Positions 1 to 5,554 of a stretch of DNA of 7,227 nucleotides are shown piece after piece. The number at the start of each line of letters is the position of its first letter. Positions within the stretch are counted from its first letter, which is position 1. A program made the translations under genes and the position numbers. Below the pieces are notes generated by a model that was given only the letters and a program-made list of their open reading frames with translations, ran no database searches and had not been told where the DNA came from. The stretch lies in NCBI GenBank assembly GCA_020434085.1, contig JAGRBM010000134.1:1-7227 (forward strand). Reading direction: 5' to 3'. The DNA is from Chrysiogenia bacterium. GTDB taxonomy: Bacteria; JAGRBM01.

Positions 1-279
1 ATGAACGAGCAGGGCAAGAACACCGCCGCCATCTGCGCCGCCCCCAAGGTGCTCGCCGACGTGGGCGTGCTCAAGGGACGCAAGGCGACGAGCTATCCGG
101 GCGTGCTGGGCTCGCTAAAGCCCGAGGGCGTCGCTGTCACCACCGACGCCGTTGTCAAAGACGGCCCCGTAATTACTTCCCGTAGCGTGGGAACGGCCAT
201 GGACTTCGCCCTCGCCCTCGTCGAGGAACTCGAAGGCAAGGATCGGCGCGACCAGGTCGAGCAGGCCATGGCCCGCTAG
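1..279 (+). CDS. DJ-1/PfpI family protein, C-terminal half (5' end outside window)
   Basis: Ninety-two residues are read in frame from the window edge to a TAG stop. The Met at position 1 is probably internal, because family members are about 180-190 aa and the visible part begins just before the nucleophile elbow. The elbow reads AAICAAP (Cys at visible residue 12), equivalent to Cys106 of human DJ-1. Further family signatures follow: a KGRKATSYP segment, a V.KDG.VITSRS segment and GTAMDFALALVEEL, close to DJ-1's TSR-GPGT-FALAIVE stretch. DJ-1/YajL-type proteins are cytoplasmic and linked to oxidative stress and glyoxal or protein-adduct handling; their exact activity is debated. The human THP motif reads SYP here, so His126 is replaced by Tyr, which I recall as common in bacterial members. 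A methyltransferase gene begins 11 nt downstream, suggesting co-transcription. Family assignment is firm; the substrate is unknown. Confidence 0.9.
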   Translation: MNEQGKNTAAICAAPKVLADVGVLKGRKATSYPGVLGSLKPEGVAVTTDAVVKDGPVITSRSVGTAMDFALALVEELEGKDRRDQVEQAMAR

Positions 280-290
280 GCACGCCCTCC

Positions 291-1043
291 GTGAGCGATC
301 CCCGCAAGACCACCGCCGCCCAATGGGACGAGGTCTGGCGCGGCACCAGGGTGCCGGTGCGCCCCGGGCGCATCAATCCCTCCGTCATCTCCACGCGGCG
401 CCTGCTGCTCGGCGCGCTTCCCGGCACTGCAACCAGCATCTTCGAGCTGGGCTGCGCGCCCGGCGCGTGGCTGGCCGACCTGCACCTTCGCACCGGACTC
501 CGGGTCGGCGGGTGCGACCTCTCGCCCGAGGGAGTTGCGTGGACCCGGCGCAACTTCGAGGCCCTCGGCGTCGTGGGCGAGGTCTTCGAGACCGATGTGT
601 TCGAGCTCAGTCCTGAAAAACATGGCGCGCACGACCTGGTCTATTCGCTCGGGCTCGTCGAACATTTCTCCGACACCCGCGCGGTTGTCGAAGCCCATGC
701 GGCCATCACCCGCCCGGGCGGCATCGTCATTGTCAGCGTCCCCAACCTGCAGGGGCTCTCGGGCAGGCCCTACTACCGCGCCGACCCGAACGTGGAGAAA
801 ACCCACGAGGTGATGACGGCGGAGCGACTCGAAGAGGCGGCCCGTTCCGCCGGGCTCGAACCGATCCACGCGGGCTACGGCGGGCCTTTTTCGGCCTACG
901 TGCTGCTCGACCGGATGCGCGGGCGCACAAAGCGACTGCTCACCTACGGTGCCTGCACTGTGGCAGCGGCGCTGAGCTATCCCCTGCACAGCCGCCAGGT
1001 CAGCGGGCAGGTGCGCCTGATTGCGCGCAAGAGCGCCGATTGA
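291..1043 (+). CDS. class I SAM-dependent methyltransferase
   Basis: This 250-aa protein starts at GTG 291; no in-frame ATG lies before the first SAM-binding motif. It has the Rossmann methyltransferase signature. Motif I is FELGCAPGAW (residues 51-60). The ribose-contacting acidic residue is Asp76 in GCDLSP. The motif II region is HDLVYSLGLVEHFSD (114-128), with the EHF typical of Methyltransf_11/UbiE-like enzymes. RPGGIVIVSVPN (141-152) forms strand 5. The C-terminal part has a moderately hydrophobic stretch (about 218-232) and no second domain. No strong Shine-Dalgarno sequence precedes the GTG, and the stop of the DJ-1 family gene is 11 nt upstream, so translation is probably coupled. The substrate cannot be read from the sequence; a small molecule or lipid-like acceptor is as likely as any other. 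The family is certain, the role unknown. Confidence 0.9.
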   Translation: MSDPRKTTAAQWDEVWRGTRVPVRPGRINPSVISTRRLLLGALPGTATSIFELGCAPGAWLADLHLRTGLRVGGCDLSPEGVAWTRRNFEALGVVGEVFETDVFELSPEKHGAHDLVYSLGLVEHFSDTRAVVEAHAAITRPGGIVIVSVPNLQGLSGRPYYRADPNVEKTHEVMTAERLEEAARSAGLEPIHAGYGGPFSAYVLLDRMRGRTKRLLTYGACTVAAALSYPLHSRQVSGQVRLIARKSAD

Positions 1044-1055
1044 CGTGTTCGCGCG

Positions 1056-1083
1056 TTGCGCCTGCTTCCACATTCGCTAAACT
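1056..1083 (+). promoter_or_regulatory. candidate sigma-70-type promoter for the peroxidase pair
   Basis: TTGCGC (1056-1061) and TAAACT (1078-1083) are separated by 16 nt, matching 3/6 and 4/6 of the -35 and -10 consensus. The pair lies in the 121-nt gap between the methyltransferase stop and the first peroxidase gene, where a promoter is expected. This is weak, and consensus from Enterobacteria may not apply. Confidence 0.25.
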
Positions 1084-1110
1084 GACAACCGGGTTTTGAT
1101 CCAAAAAAGC

Positions 1111-1140
1111 GGACCGATGCACCCTCGGGCGCGCCGGTCC
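1111..1140 (+). other. hairpin in the 5' leader of the first peroxidase gene
   Basis: GGACCG (1111-1116) and CGGTCC (1135-1140) are perfect complements. After one A/C mismatch, the stem can continue with TGC against GCG, the first pair being a T-G wobble. The loop is about 10 nt. It lies between the candidate promoter and the ribosome-binding site, so it would be in the mRNA leader. An A-run just before it would read as a T-run on the other strand, but no minus-strand gene there needs a terminator. The function is unknown. Confidence 0.35.
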
Positions 1141-1148
1141 CAACAGCC

Positions 1149-1154
1149 AGGGGG
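1149..1154 (+). promoter_or_regulatory. ribosome-binding site that fixes the start of the first peroxidase
   Basis: AGGGGG lies 10 nt before ATG 1165. The open frame could begin further upstream at TTG 1096, but only the ATG places a lipoprotein signal peptide at the N-terminus, and this purine run supports that choice. Confidence 0.6.
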
Positions 1155-1164
1155 TTTCGAACCG

Positions 1165-2301
1165 ATGAAAAAGACACTCGTGATGGTGCTTGCCGCGCTG
1201 TGCGTGGCAGCCTGCCAGCAGGAACCAAGGAAAATGGATTCGCCGCCCGCGCCCGAGGCGCCGCCGGCCGCCGCTGAACAAGCTGCTCCGGCCGCCGCGC
1301 ATGCCGACACGGACGTGATCGGGATGCTGCTCAAGAGCGAGCTGGCCACGGGCCTCGATCCCGAGATGGCCTTTGTTCCCGAGGACAACCCGGTGACACC
1401 CGCGAAGGTGGAGCTGGGGCGCCTGCTCTACTTCGATGCCCGCACCTCGCGCGACGGGACCGTTTCGTGCGCGACCTGCCACCATCCCGATACCGGCTGG
1501 ACCGACAAGGGCCCGACCTCGACGGGCATTGGCGGTCAGAAGGGCACGCGCCGCGCGCCTCCCTCGTTCAACCGCCTGTTCTCGACCCTACAGTTCTGGG
1601 ACGGCCGCGCCGCCAGCGTCGAAGAGCAGGCCAAGGGCCCGATTGAGAACCCGATCGAGCACGGAATGACGCACGCGGATCTCGAAGCGCGCTTTTCGAA
1701 GATTCCCGAATACGGCCCACTCTTTGAAAAAGCCTTCGGCACGTCCGAAGTCACCATCGACCGCTTTGCCAAGGCCGTCGCTTCGTTCGAGCGCACGATC
1801 ATTTCGGGCAACTCGCCCTTCGACAAATGGCAGGCCGGCGACGAGAGCGCCGTCAGCGAAGAAGCCAAGCGCGGCCATCAGGTCTACCTGGCCGAGGGTC
1901 GCTGCGCGATCTGCCACTCCGGCGCAAACTTCACCAACGAGCAGTTCCACAACCTGGGCGTGGGAATGAACAAGGAGAAACCCGATCTCGGTCGCTACGA
2001 GGTCACTAAAGCGGAAAAGGACAAGGGCGCTTTCAAGACACCGACCCTGCGCAACCTCTCCTCGCGCGCGCCCTACATGCACGATGGCAGCGAGCCCACG
2101 CTTGAATCGGTGGTGGAGCTCTACAACCGCGGCGGCAACAAGAACGATCACCTCGATCCGCTCATCACGCCGCTCAATCTGACCGAGCAGCAGAAGAGCG
2201 ACCTCATCGCATTCATGAAGTCCCTCGACGGCCCCAGCACGAAGGTGGACATCCCCGACGTCTTCCCCGGCGGCTGGAAGGCCGGGATGCCGGTCGAGTA
2301 A
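1165..2301 (+). CDS. di-haem peroxidase lipoprotein, cytochrome c peroxidase/MauG family (copy 1)
   Basis: This 378-aa protein starts at ATG 1165. The signal peptide ends in lipobox VAAC with lipid-bearing Cys17, followed by Gln18, which in E. coli favours outer-membrane sorting. A Pro/Ala/Glu-rich tether (about 20-50) leads to the catalytic region. Two haem c sites are visible: CATCH (102-106) and CAICH (247-251). FWDGRA contains Trp145, the inter-haem Trp (Trp94 of the Pseudomonas aeruginosa enzyme). Gln155 and Glu165 fall at the spacing of its Gln104 and catalytic Glu114. The distal-His position of the first haem (His71 there) is Ile122. The Met275 position is Tyr320, 14 residues after His306 of YMHDG. 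These two changes resemble MauG, which holds a five-coordinate haem and a His-Tyr haem. The expected reaction is H2O2-dependent oxidation of c-type cytochrome or of another periplasmic substrate. A paralogue follows after 6 nt. The superfamily is certain; a MauG-like mechanism is inference. Confidence 0.93.
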   Translation: MKKTLVMVLAALCVAACQQEPRKMDSPPAPEAPPAAAEQAAPAAAHADTDVIGMLLKSELATGLDPEMAFVPEDNPVTPAKVELGRLLYFDARTSRDGTVSCATCHHPDTGWTDKGPTSTGIGGQKGTRRAPPSFNRLFSTLQFWDGRAASVEEQAKGPIENPIEHGMTHADLEARFSKIPEYGPLFEKAFGTSEVTIDRFAKAVASFERTIISGNSPFDKWQAGDESAVSEEAKRGHQVYLAEGRCAICHSGANFTNEQFHNLGVGMNKEKPDLGRYEVTKAEKDKGAFKTPTLRNLSSRAPYMHDGSEPTLESVVELYNRGGNKNDHLDPLITPLNLTEQQKSDLIAFMKSLDGPSTKVDIPDVFPGGWKAGMPVE

Positions 2302-2307
2302 GAGCCC

Positions 2308-3588
2308 TTGCAGACACGCATCACAAAGGGCTGCCTGCTGCTCACGCTGCAGGCGGCCCTTTTCCTTTTTGCCTGCGACCCGCTTCCCAAGACCCCCGAG
2401 TGGGCCAAAAAGCAGCAAGCGGCGCCGGCACCCGCCGCGCAGCCCGCAGACCCCGTCGCGACAAGCGAGCCGCCGAGTTCGCCGGCCAAGCCCTGGGACT
2501 GCACCAACAACCAGTGGAGCTGGGCGCCCGGGCCCGACGCGCCGATCACCTCGGTCGTCCGGCTGGCGCGCAGCCCCCACGTGCGCCCCTGCCCGCCGCC
2601 GGCCGGCTCCATTGTTCCGGAGATTCTCCCGGTGGGGCTCGACTGGAAGGACGCCGTTGTTCCCGCGGACAATCCCGTCACCGCACAGAAAGCAGAGCTC
2701 GGCCGCATGCTGTTCTACGACACGCGGCTTTCCATCGATGACTCGACCGCGTGCGCGACCTGTCACGATCCCAATTACCAGTACACCGAGCGCAGCCCGC
2801 GCCCCATCGGCGTGCCGGGACTCTTCGGAAAACGCCGCACCCCGACGCTCATCAACCGCGCGTTTTCCTCTGCGCAGTTCTGGGACGGGCGCGCCGCCAG
2901 CCTCGAAGACCAGGCGCTCCAGCCGGTGACCAACCCCATGGAGATGGCGTTCAAGAGTGGTGACGAGATGATCGCGCGTCTCAGGGAGCTCGAAGCCTAC
3001 GGCCCCTTCTTCGAAGCCGCTTTCGGTGACAACGCCATCACGCAGGAACGCGTCGCCAAAGCGCTGGCCACTTTCATGCGCACGGTGGTGAGCGCGGATT
3101 CGCCCTTCGATCGCTGGCGGGCCGGAGACAAGGAAGCCCTGCAACCCGACGCCATCGCCGGCTGGGAGCTCTTCCGGGGCAAGGCCCGCTGCATCACCTG
3201 CCACGGCGGCGCCAATTTCACCGACGAACAGTTCCACAACGTGGGCGTCGGGATGAACGCGAAGGTCCCCGACCTCGGCCGCTACGAAGTGACCCACAAC
3301 GAGCGCGACAAGGGCGCGTTCAAGACGCCGAGCCTGCGCAACGTGGCCGAGCGCGCGCCCTACCTCCACAACGGCTCGGCCGCCACGCTCGAAGAAGTCC
3401 TTGCGCTCTATATTACCGGCGGCGAGGCCAATCCCTGGCTCTCGCCGCTCCTTGAGCCCGTGCCGCTCACCGAAGACGAGATGCGCGAGCTTCTTGCTTT
3501 CCTGAAGTCGCTGACCGGTACCCTGCCCCACATCGCCGCGCCCAACACCCTTCCCGGCGGCACCTGGGACAAGACCCGCCGCAAATAA
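2308..3588 (+). CDS. di-haem peroxidase lipoprotein, cytochrome c peroxidase/MauG family (copy 2)
   Basis: This 426-aa protein starts at TTG 2308. No ATG or GTG is available before the signal peptide, and the next in-frame Met is residue 134, inside the catalytic domain. Lipobox LFAC gives lipid-bearing Cys23, followed by Asp24, the inner-membrane retention signal in E. coli. A Pro/Ala-rich tether follows, then a segment (63-98) absent from copy 1 with Cys65, Cys95 and Trp63, Trp70 and Trp72. Haem sites are CATCH (149-153) and CITCH (295-299). Trp192, Gln202 and Glu212 keep the spacing of the peroxidase Trp/Gln/Glu set. No His lies between the first haem motif and Trp192, so a distal His ligand is absent. 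Tyr368 replaces the Met ligand, 14 residues after His354, and the usual HDG reads HNG. It is a tandem duplicate of the upstream gene with a 6-nt gap, so translational coupling is likely. The substrate is unknown. Confidence 0.93.
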   Translation: MQTRITKGCLLLTLQAALFLFACDPLPKTPEWAKKQQAAPAPAAQPADPVATSEPPSSPAKPWDCTNNQWSWAPGPDAPITSVVRLARSPHVRPCPPPAGSIVPEILPVGLDWKDAVVPADNPVTAQKAELGRMLFYDTRLSIDDSTACATCHDPNYQYTERSPRPIGVPGLFGKRRTPTLINRAFSSAQFWDGRAASLEDQALQPVTNPMEMAFKSGDEMIARLRELEAYGPFFEAAFGDNAITQERVAKALATFMRTVVSADSPFDRWRAGDKEALQPDAIAGWELFRGKARCITCHGGANFTDEQFHNVGVGMNAKVPDLGRYEVTHNERDKGAFKTPSLRNVAERAPYLHNGSAATLEEVLALYITGGEANPWLSPLLEPVPLTEDEMRELLAFLKSLTGTLPHIAAPNTLPGGTWDKTRRK

Positions 3589-3616
3589 AAAGCGCCCCCG
3601 GCATGGGAGCGCTTTT
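3588..3616 (+). terminator. bidirectional intrinsic terminator between convergent genes
   Basis: AAAAGCGC then CCC (3588-3599) pairs with GGG then GCGCTTTT (3605-3616), with one C/A mismatch and a CGGCA-type loop. It begins at the last base of the copy 2 peroxidase stop codon. On the plus strand the stem ends in TTTT. On the minus strand it is followed by TTTTTATTT, a better U-tract, so it probably also ends the minus-strand SDR gene, whose stop is 21 nt away. Confidence 0.75.
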
Positions 3617-3637
3617 CCTGTCGATGCAGTGGATGCC

Positions 3638-4615
3638 TCAGTAGCTGGCCGACTCGCGCGGAAGAAGTCCGGCCTCGGCCCACCAGGCGAACGCGTCGGC
3701 GAGCGACTCCTCTGCCGGGCGGTAGGGCTCGAGACGCAAGGTGCGGCGCTCGGAGACGCCATCGGGCAGCGAGCGCGAGCCTTTGGAAATCAGCGCGGCC
3801 ATTTCCTTGCTCACGCGCGGCGGCGTCTTCGAAGCCCTCGCCGCGAATTCGCTCACACAGGCCAGCTCGCGGGCCACGATGCCCGGAAGCTGCAGCGGCC
3901 TGGCCGGTTTTTCGCCGCGAATGCGGGCGCAGATCTGGAAGAGCTCGCCGAGCTTGAGATACTCGGCAATGAAATTGTAGTCGGAGCCGGGCACGCCGTG
4001 ATTGGTCGCAAAGGCGATGTTACGTGCGGCGTCACGGACGTCGACCAAGGGAATTCCGCCGGCAGGCAGCCAGCCCCCCTCGCCGCGGAGCGCTTCGATG
4101 AGCAGGCGGCCGAACGCGCTGGGGCCGCGATCGCGCGGGCCGACCATCACGCCCGGATGCACGGCCACGATTTCCATGTCGGAGACCGGGCCGTCCCAGT
4201 TGTTGCTGAACGCCGCGGTGAGCGCGTCCGAGACCGAGTTTGCCCAGTGCGAGGGCAACTTCACGCTGGCGGCGATGCCGCCCACGACGACGATACGCTT
4301 GATGCCAAGGCCGCGCGCCACGGAGATGAGGTTCTTCGTGCCGATCACGTTGGCCACGCGGGCGCTCTCGTAATCGGGGTACCAGGTCGTGGCCGCCGGC
4401 TCGGCGTGCACGATGGCGTGGGCACCACCCGCGCCAAGACGCATCTGATCGAAGGTGGAGAGCGATCCCTCGACCTTCTCGAATTTCACGTCGCTCAGGT
4501 GCGAGAGGTCGGTGCCGGGTTCGACCAGCGCGCGGACCTTGTCGCCGCGACCGACGAACTCGCGCAGAATGGCCTCACCGATAAAGCTGTTGGTTCCAGT
4601 AAGAAAGACGATCAT
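3638..4615 (-). CDS. NAD-dependent epimerase/dehydratase family (extended SDR) protein, active site degenerate
   Basis: This 325-aa protein has the extended short-chain dehydrogenase fold. The N-terminal nucleotide-binding motif is MIVFLTGTNSFIG, a variant of TGGTGFIG with Ser at the second Gly. Family landmarks include VANVIGTKN (87-95), GIKRIVVVGG (104-113) and HPGVMVGP (153-160), most like the dihydroflavonol-reductase/HpnA branch. The catalytic triad is not recognisable: the usual (T)SS at the end of strand 5 reads VGG (111-113), and the YxxSK position reads WANSV (124-128). There is no Tyr at all between residues 82 and 213. It may therefore bind NAD(P) without normal SDR catalysis, like atypical SDRs that bind redox signals or scaffold complexes. 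The chosen ATG puts the Rossmann strand at the N-terminus and has GGGGGA 11 nt upstream. It is convergent with the peroxidases and divergent from the HD gene. The substrate is unknown. Confidence 0.88.
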   Translation of the reverse strand: MIVFLTGTNSFIGEAILREFVGRGDKVRALVEPGTDLSHLSDVKFEKVEGSLSTFDQMRLGAGGAHAIVHAEPAATTWYPDYESARVANVIGTKNLISVARGLGIKRIVVVGGIAASVKLPSHWANSVSDALTAAFSNNWDGPVSDMEIVAVHPGVMVGPRDRGPSAFGRLLIEALRGEGGWLPAGGIPLVDVRDAARNIAFATNHGVPGSDYNFIAEYLKLGELFQICARIRGEKPARPLQLPGIVARELACVSEFAARASKTPPRVSKEMAALISKGSRSLPDGVSERRTLRLEPYRPAEESLADAFAWWAEAGLLPRESASY

Positions 4616-4748
4616 TGCCCGGAATTTCCCCCGATGTTTGCTTGAATGGGGCGGCGCCTGTGCGGCGGTCTCCCCGAGGAGCGCGCGCATTTTGCACCCT
4701 AGCCCCCGCCGATGCAACGCATGGAGCATGCAGCCCCAAATCCGGGTG

Positions 4749-4762
4749 GGAACGGGCGTTCC
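4749..4762. promoter_or_regulatory. perfect inverted repeat, candidate operator in a divergent promoter region
   Basis: GGAACG-GG-CGTTCC is a perfect 6-2-6 palindrome in the 169-nt gap between the divergent SDR and HD genes, 22 nt before the HD start codon. Its core is GAAC-N4-GTTC, the spacing used by the LexA box of Firmicutes and Actinobacteria. A TATGCT hexamer (4770-4775) just downstream could be the -10 of the HD gene, so a bound dimer would overlap the promoter. No binding protein is known here. Confidence 0.4.
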
Positions 4763-4784
4763 AAGCGCCTATGCTGGGCCCGCG

Positions 4785-5411
4785 ATGAGACTGATCTGTC
4801 CAGACTCGCGGGGAGAGACCCTGCTGGCCCGCCTGCTGGCCGCCGTGGCGCCCGACGAGCGCCCCGCGCTGGAGGCGGCCGCCTGTTTCGCCTCACGGGT
4901 CCACGCCCCAGAGATAGACCCGCGTGAGGGGCCCTACATCCTCCACCCCCTGCGCGTGGCCCTCATCGTCGCCGAGGAGGCCGGACTTCGCGAGCCCCTG
5001 TGGCTCAAGGTCGCCCTGCTCCACGATACCCAGGAGCACGACCCGGCCCTGCCCACCGCCACGCTGGCCGCCGTTGCAGGAAGCGAGGCCGCCCGCTGGA
5101 GCGCGGCGCTGGCCTTCGAGCACCGCCGCAATCCCGGGGTGCCCCAGGCGGTCAGCCTGGCCCACTATTTCGCGGGCCTGCGCGCCGGGCCGCCGGAGCT
5201 TCGAATCGTGAAAATGGCCGACCGGCTCGACAACCTGCGCGAGGCCGCCCGCCTGGGGAAGAAAAAGAAACTGGCCAAACGCCTGCGCCAGGAACGAAGG
5301 GACTATCTGCCGATCTGGGACTGTACGGATGCAGAAGCCGCTCTGGCGCTGAAACCCCGCATTGGCTTCTTTCTCGAAGAACAATTGCGCTCCGCCCTGC
5401 CCCCCGCCTAG
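4785..5411 (+). CDS. HD-domain phosphohydrolase, RelA/SpoT-hydrolase (MESH1)-like
   Basis: This 208-aa protein is a single HD domain resembling the (p)ppGpp hydrolase half of RelA/SpoT and stand-alone MESH1-type small alarmone hydrolases. YILHP gives His54, ALLHD gives His80-Asp81, and KMADRLDN gives Asp146 and Asn150. These match His53, His77-Asp78, Asp144 and Asn148 of the Streptococcus Rel enzyme, the Mn-binding set. The catalytic Glu-Asp pair after the HD reads Glu84-His85, with Asp86 next. There is no synthetase or TGS domain. ATG 4785 is chosen because the homologous region starts soon after it and the open frame upstream looks non-coding. No clear Shine-Dalgarno is present; TATGCT at 4770 would give an almost leaderless transcript (speculative). 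It may hydrolyse (p)ppGpp, NADPH or another nucleotide. The HD family is sure; alarmone hydrolysis is inference. Confidence 0.85.
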   Translation: MRLICPDSRGETLLARLLAAVAPDERPALEAAACFASRVHAPEIDPREGPYILHPLRVALIVAEEAGLREPLWLKVALLHDTQEHDPALPTATLAAVAGSEAARWSAALAFEHRRNPGVPQAVSLAHYFAGLRAGPPELRIVKMADRLDNLREAARLGKKKKLAKRLRQERRDYLPIWDCTDAEAALALKPRIGFFLEEQLRSALPPA

Positions 5412-5412
5412 G

Positions 5413-5464
5413 CCGGAATGGCCCCGTGCCACTGGACTTTTCTTCCTTCCCCACCGGGGCCCGG
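5413..5464 (+). terminator. GC-rich hairpin after the HD gene, possible terminator
   Basis: GGCCCCG (5420-5426) pairs perfectly with CGGGGCC (5455-5461). It can extend by TG/CA past a bulged C inside and by CCG/CGG outside. The loop is pyrimidine-rich (TTTTCTTCCTTCC). It starts just after the HD stop codon. No U-tract follows, so it is not a standard intrinsic terminator; it could be an mRNA-stabilising or weak termination hairpin. The following AT-rich TGTAAATAAAA (5468-5478) is the best place for a promoter of the next gene. Confidence 0.35.
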
Positions 5465-5544
5465 ACGTGTAAATAAAAGGGGACCGACAAGCTCGAAAGA
5501 GCCGAGCCCCGCCCCGGCGGAAGGCTTGCTGTCAGAAACCTCCC

Positions 5545-5548
5545 GGAG
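5545..5548 (+). promoter_or_regulatory. ribosome-binding site that decides ATG 5555 over GTG 5552
   Basis: GGAG lies 6 nt before ATG 5555 but only 3 nt before the in-frame GTG at 5552, so the ATG is the better start. Confidence 0.55.
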
Positions 5549-5554
5549 ATTGTG

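Noticed and set aside
276-1073. A 265-codon minus-strand open frame antisense to the methyltransferase
   Set aside because: The plus strand encodes all SAM-binding motifs. The antisense product has no recognisable motif.
1094-1106. TTTTG-ATC-CAAAA near the peroxidase promoter, including an FNR-like half-site TTGAT
   Set aside because: The second half-site ATCAA is absent at the right spacing, and the element lies downstream of the likely -10. It is too short to call.
1096-1164. Upstream TTG start that would add 23 residues to the first peroxidase
   Set aside because: It would bury the lipoprotein signal peptide, while ATG 1165 has a good RBS and a standard lipobox.
1165-3588. Reading the peroxidase pair as a MauG/methylamine or MbnH/MbnP operon
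   Set aside because: No methylamine dehydrogenase, MbnP or methanobactin gene is visible. Only the haem-ligand pattern is shared.
1588-3762. A 724-codon open frame on the minus strand, antisense to both peroxidase genes
   Set aside because: It is a by-product of GC-rich codon use opposite two clear haem-protein genes. Its translation is Gly/Arg/Ala-rich with no domain, and it crosses the terminator and a convergent gene.
4616-4729. Possible 38-residue N-terminal extension of the SDR protein
   Set aside because: The Rossmann strand must begin near the N-terminus (MIVFLTGT). The extension is Arg/His-rich and unlike the family.
4455-4784. Open frame extending the HD protein 110 codons upstream
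   Set aside because: It runs antisense through the start of the SDR gene and has no HD-family similarity. ATG 4785 fits the domain start.
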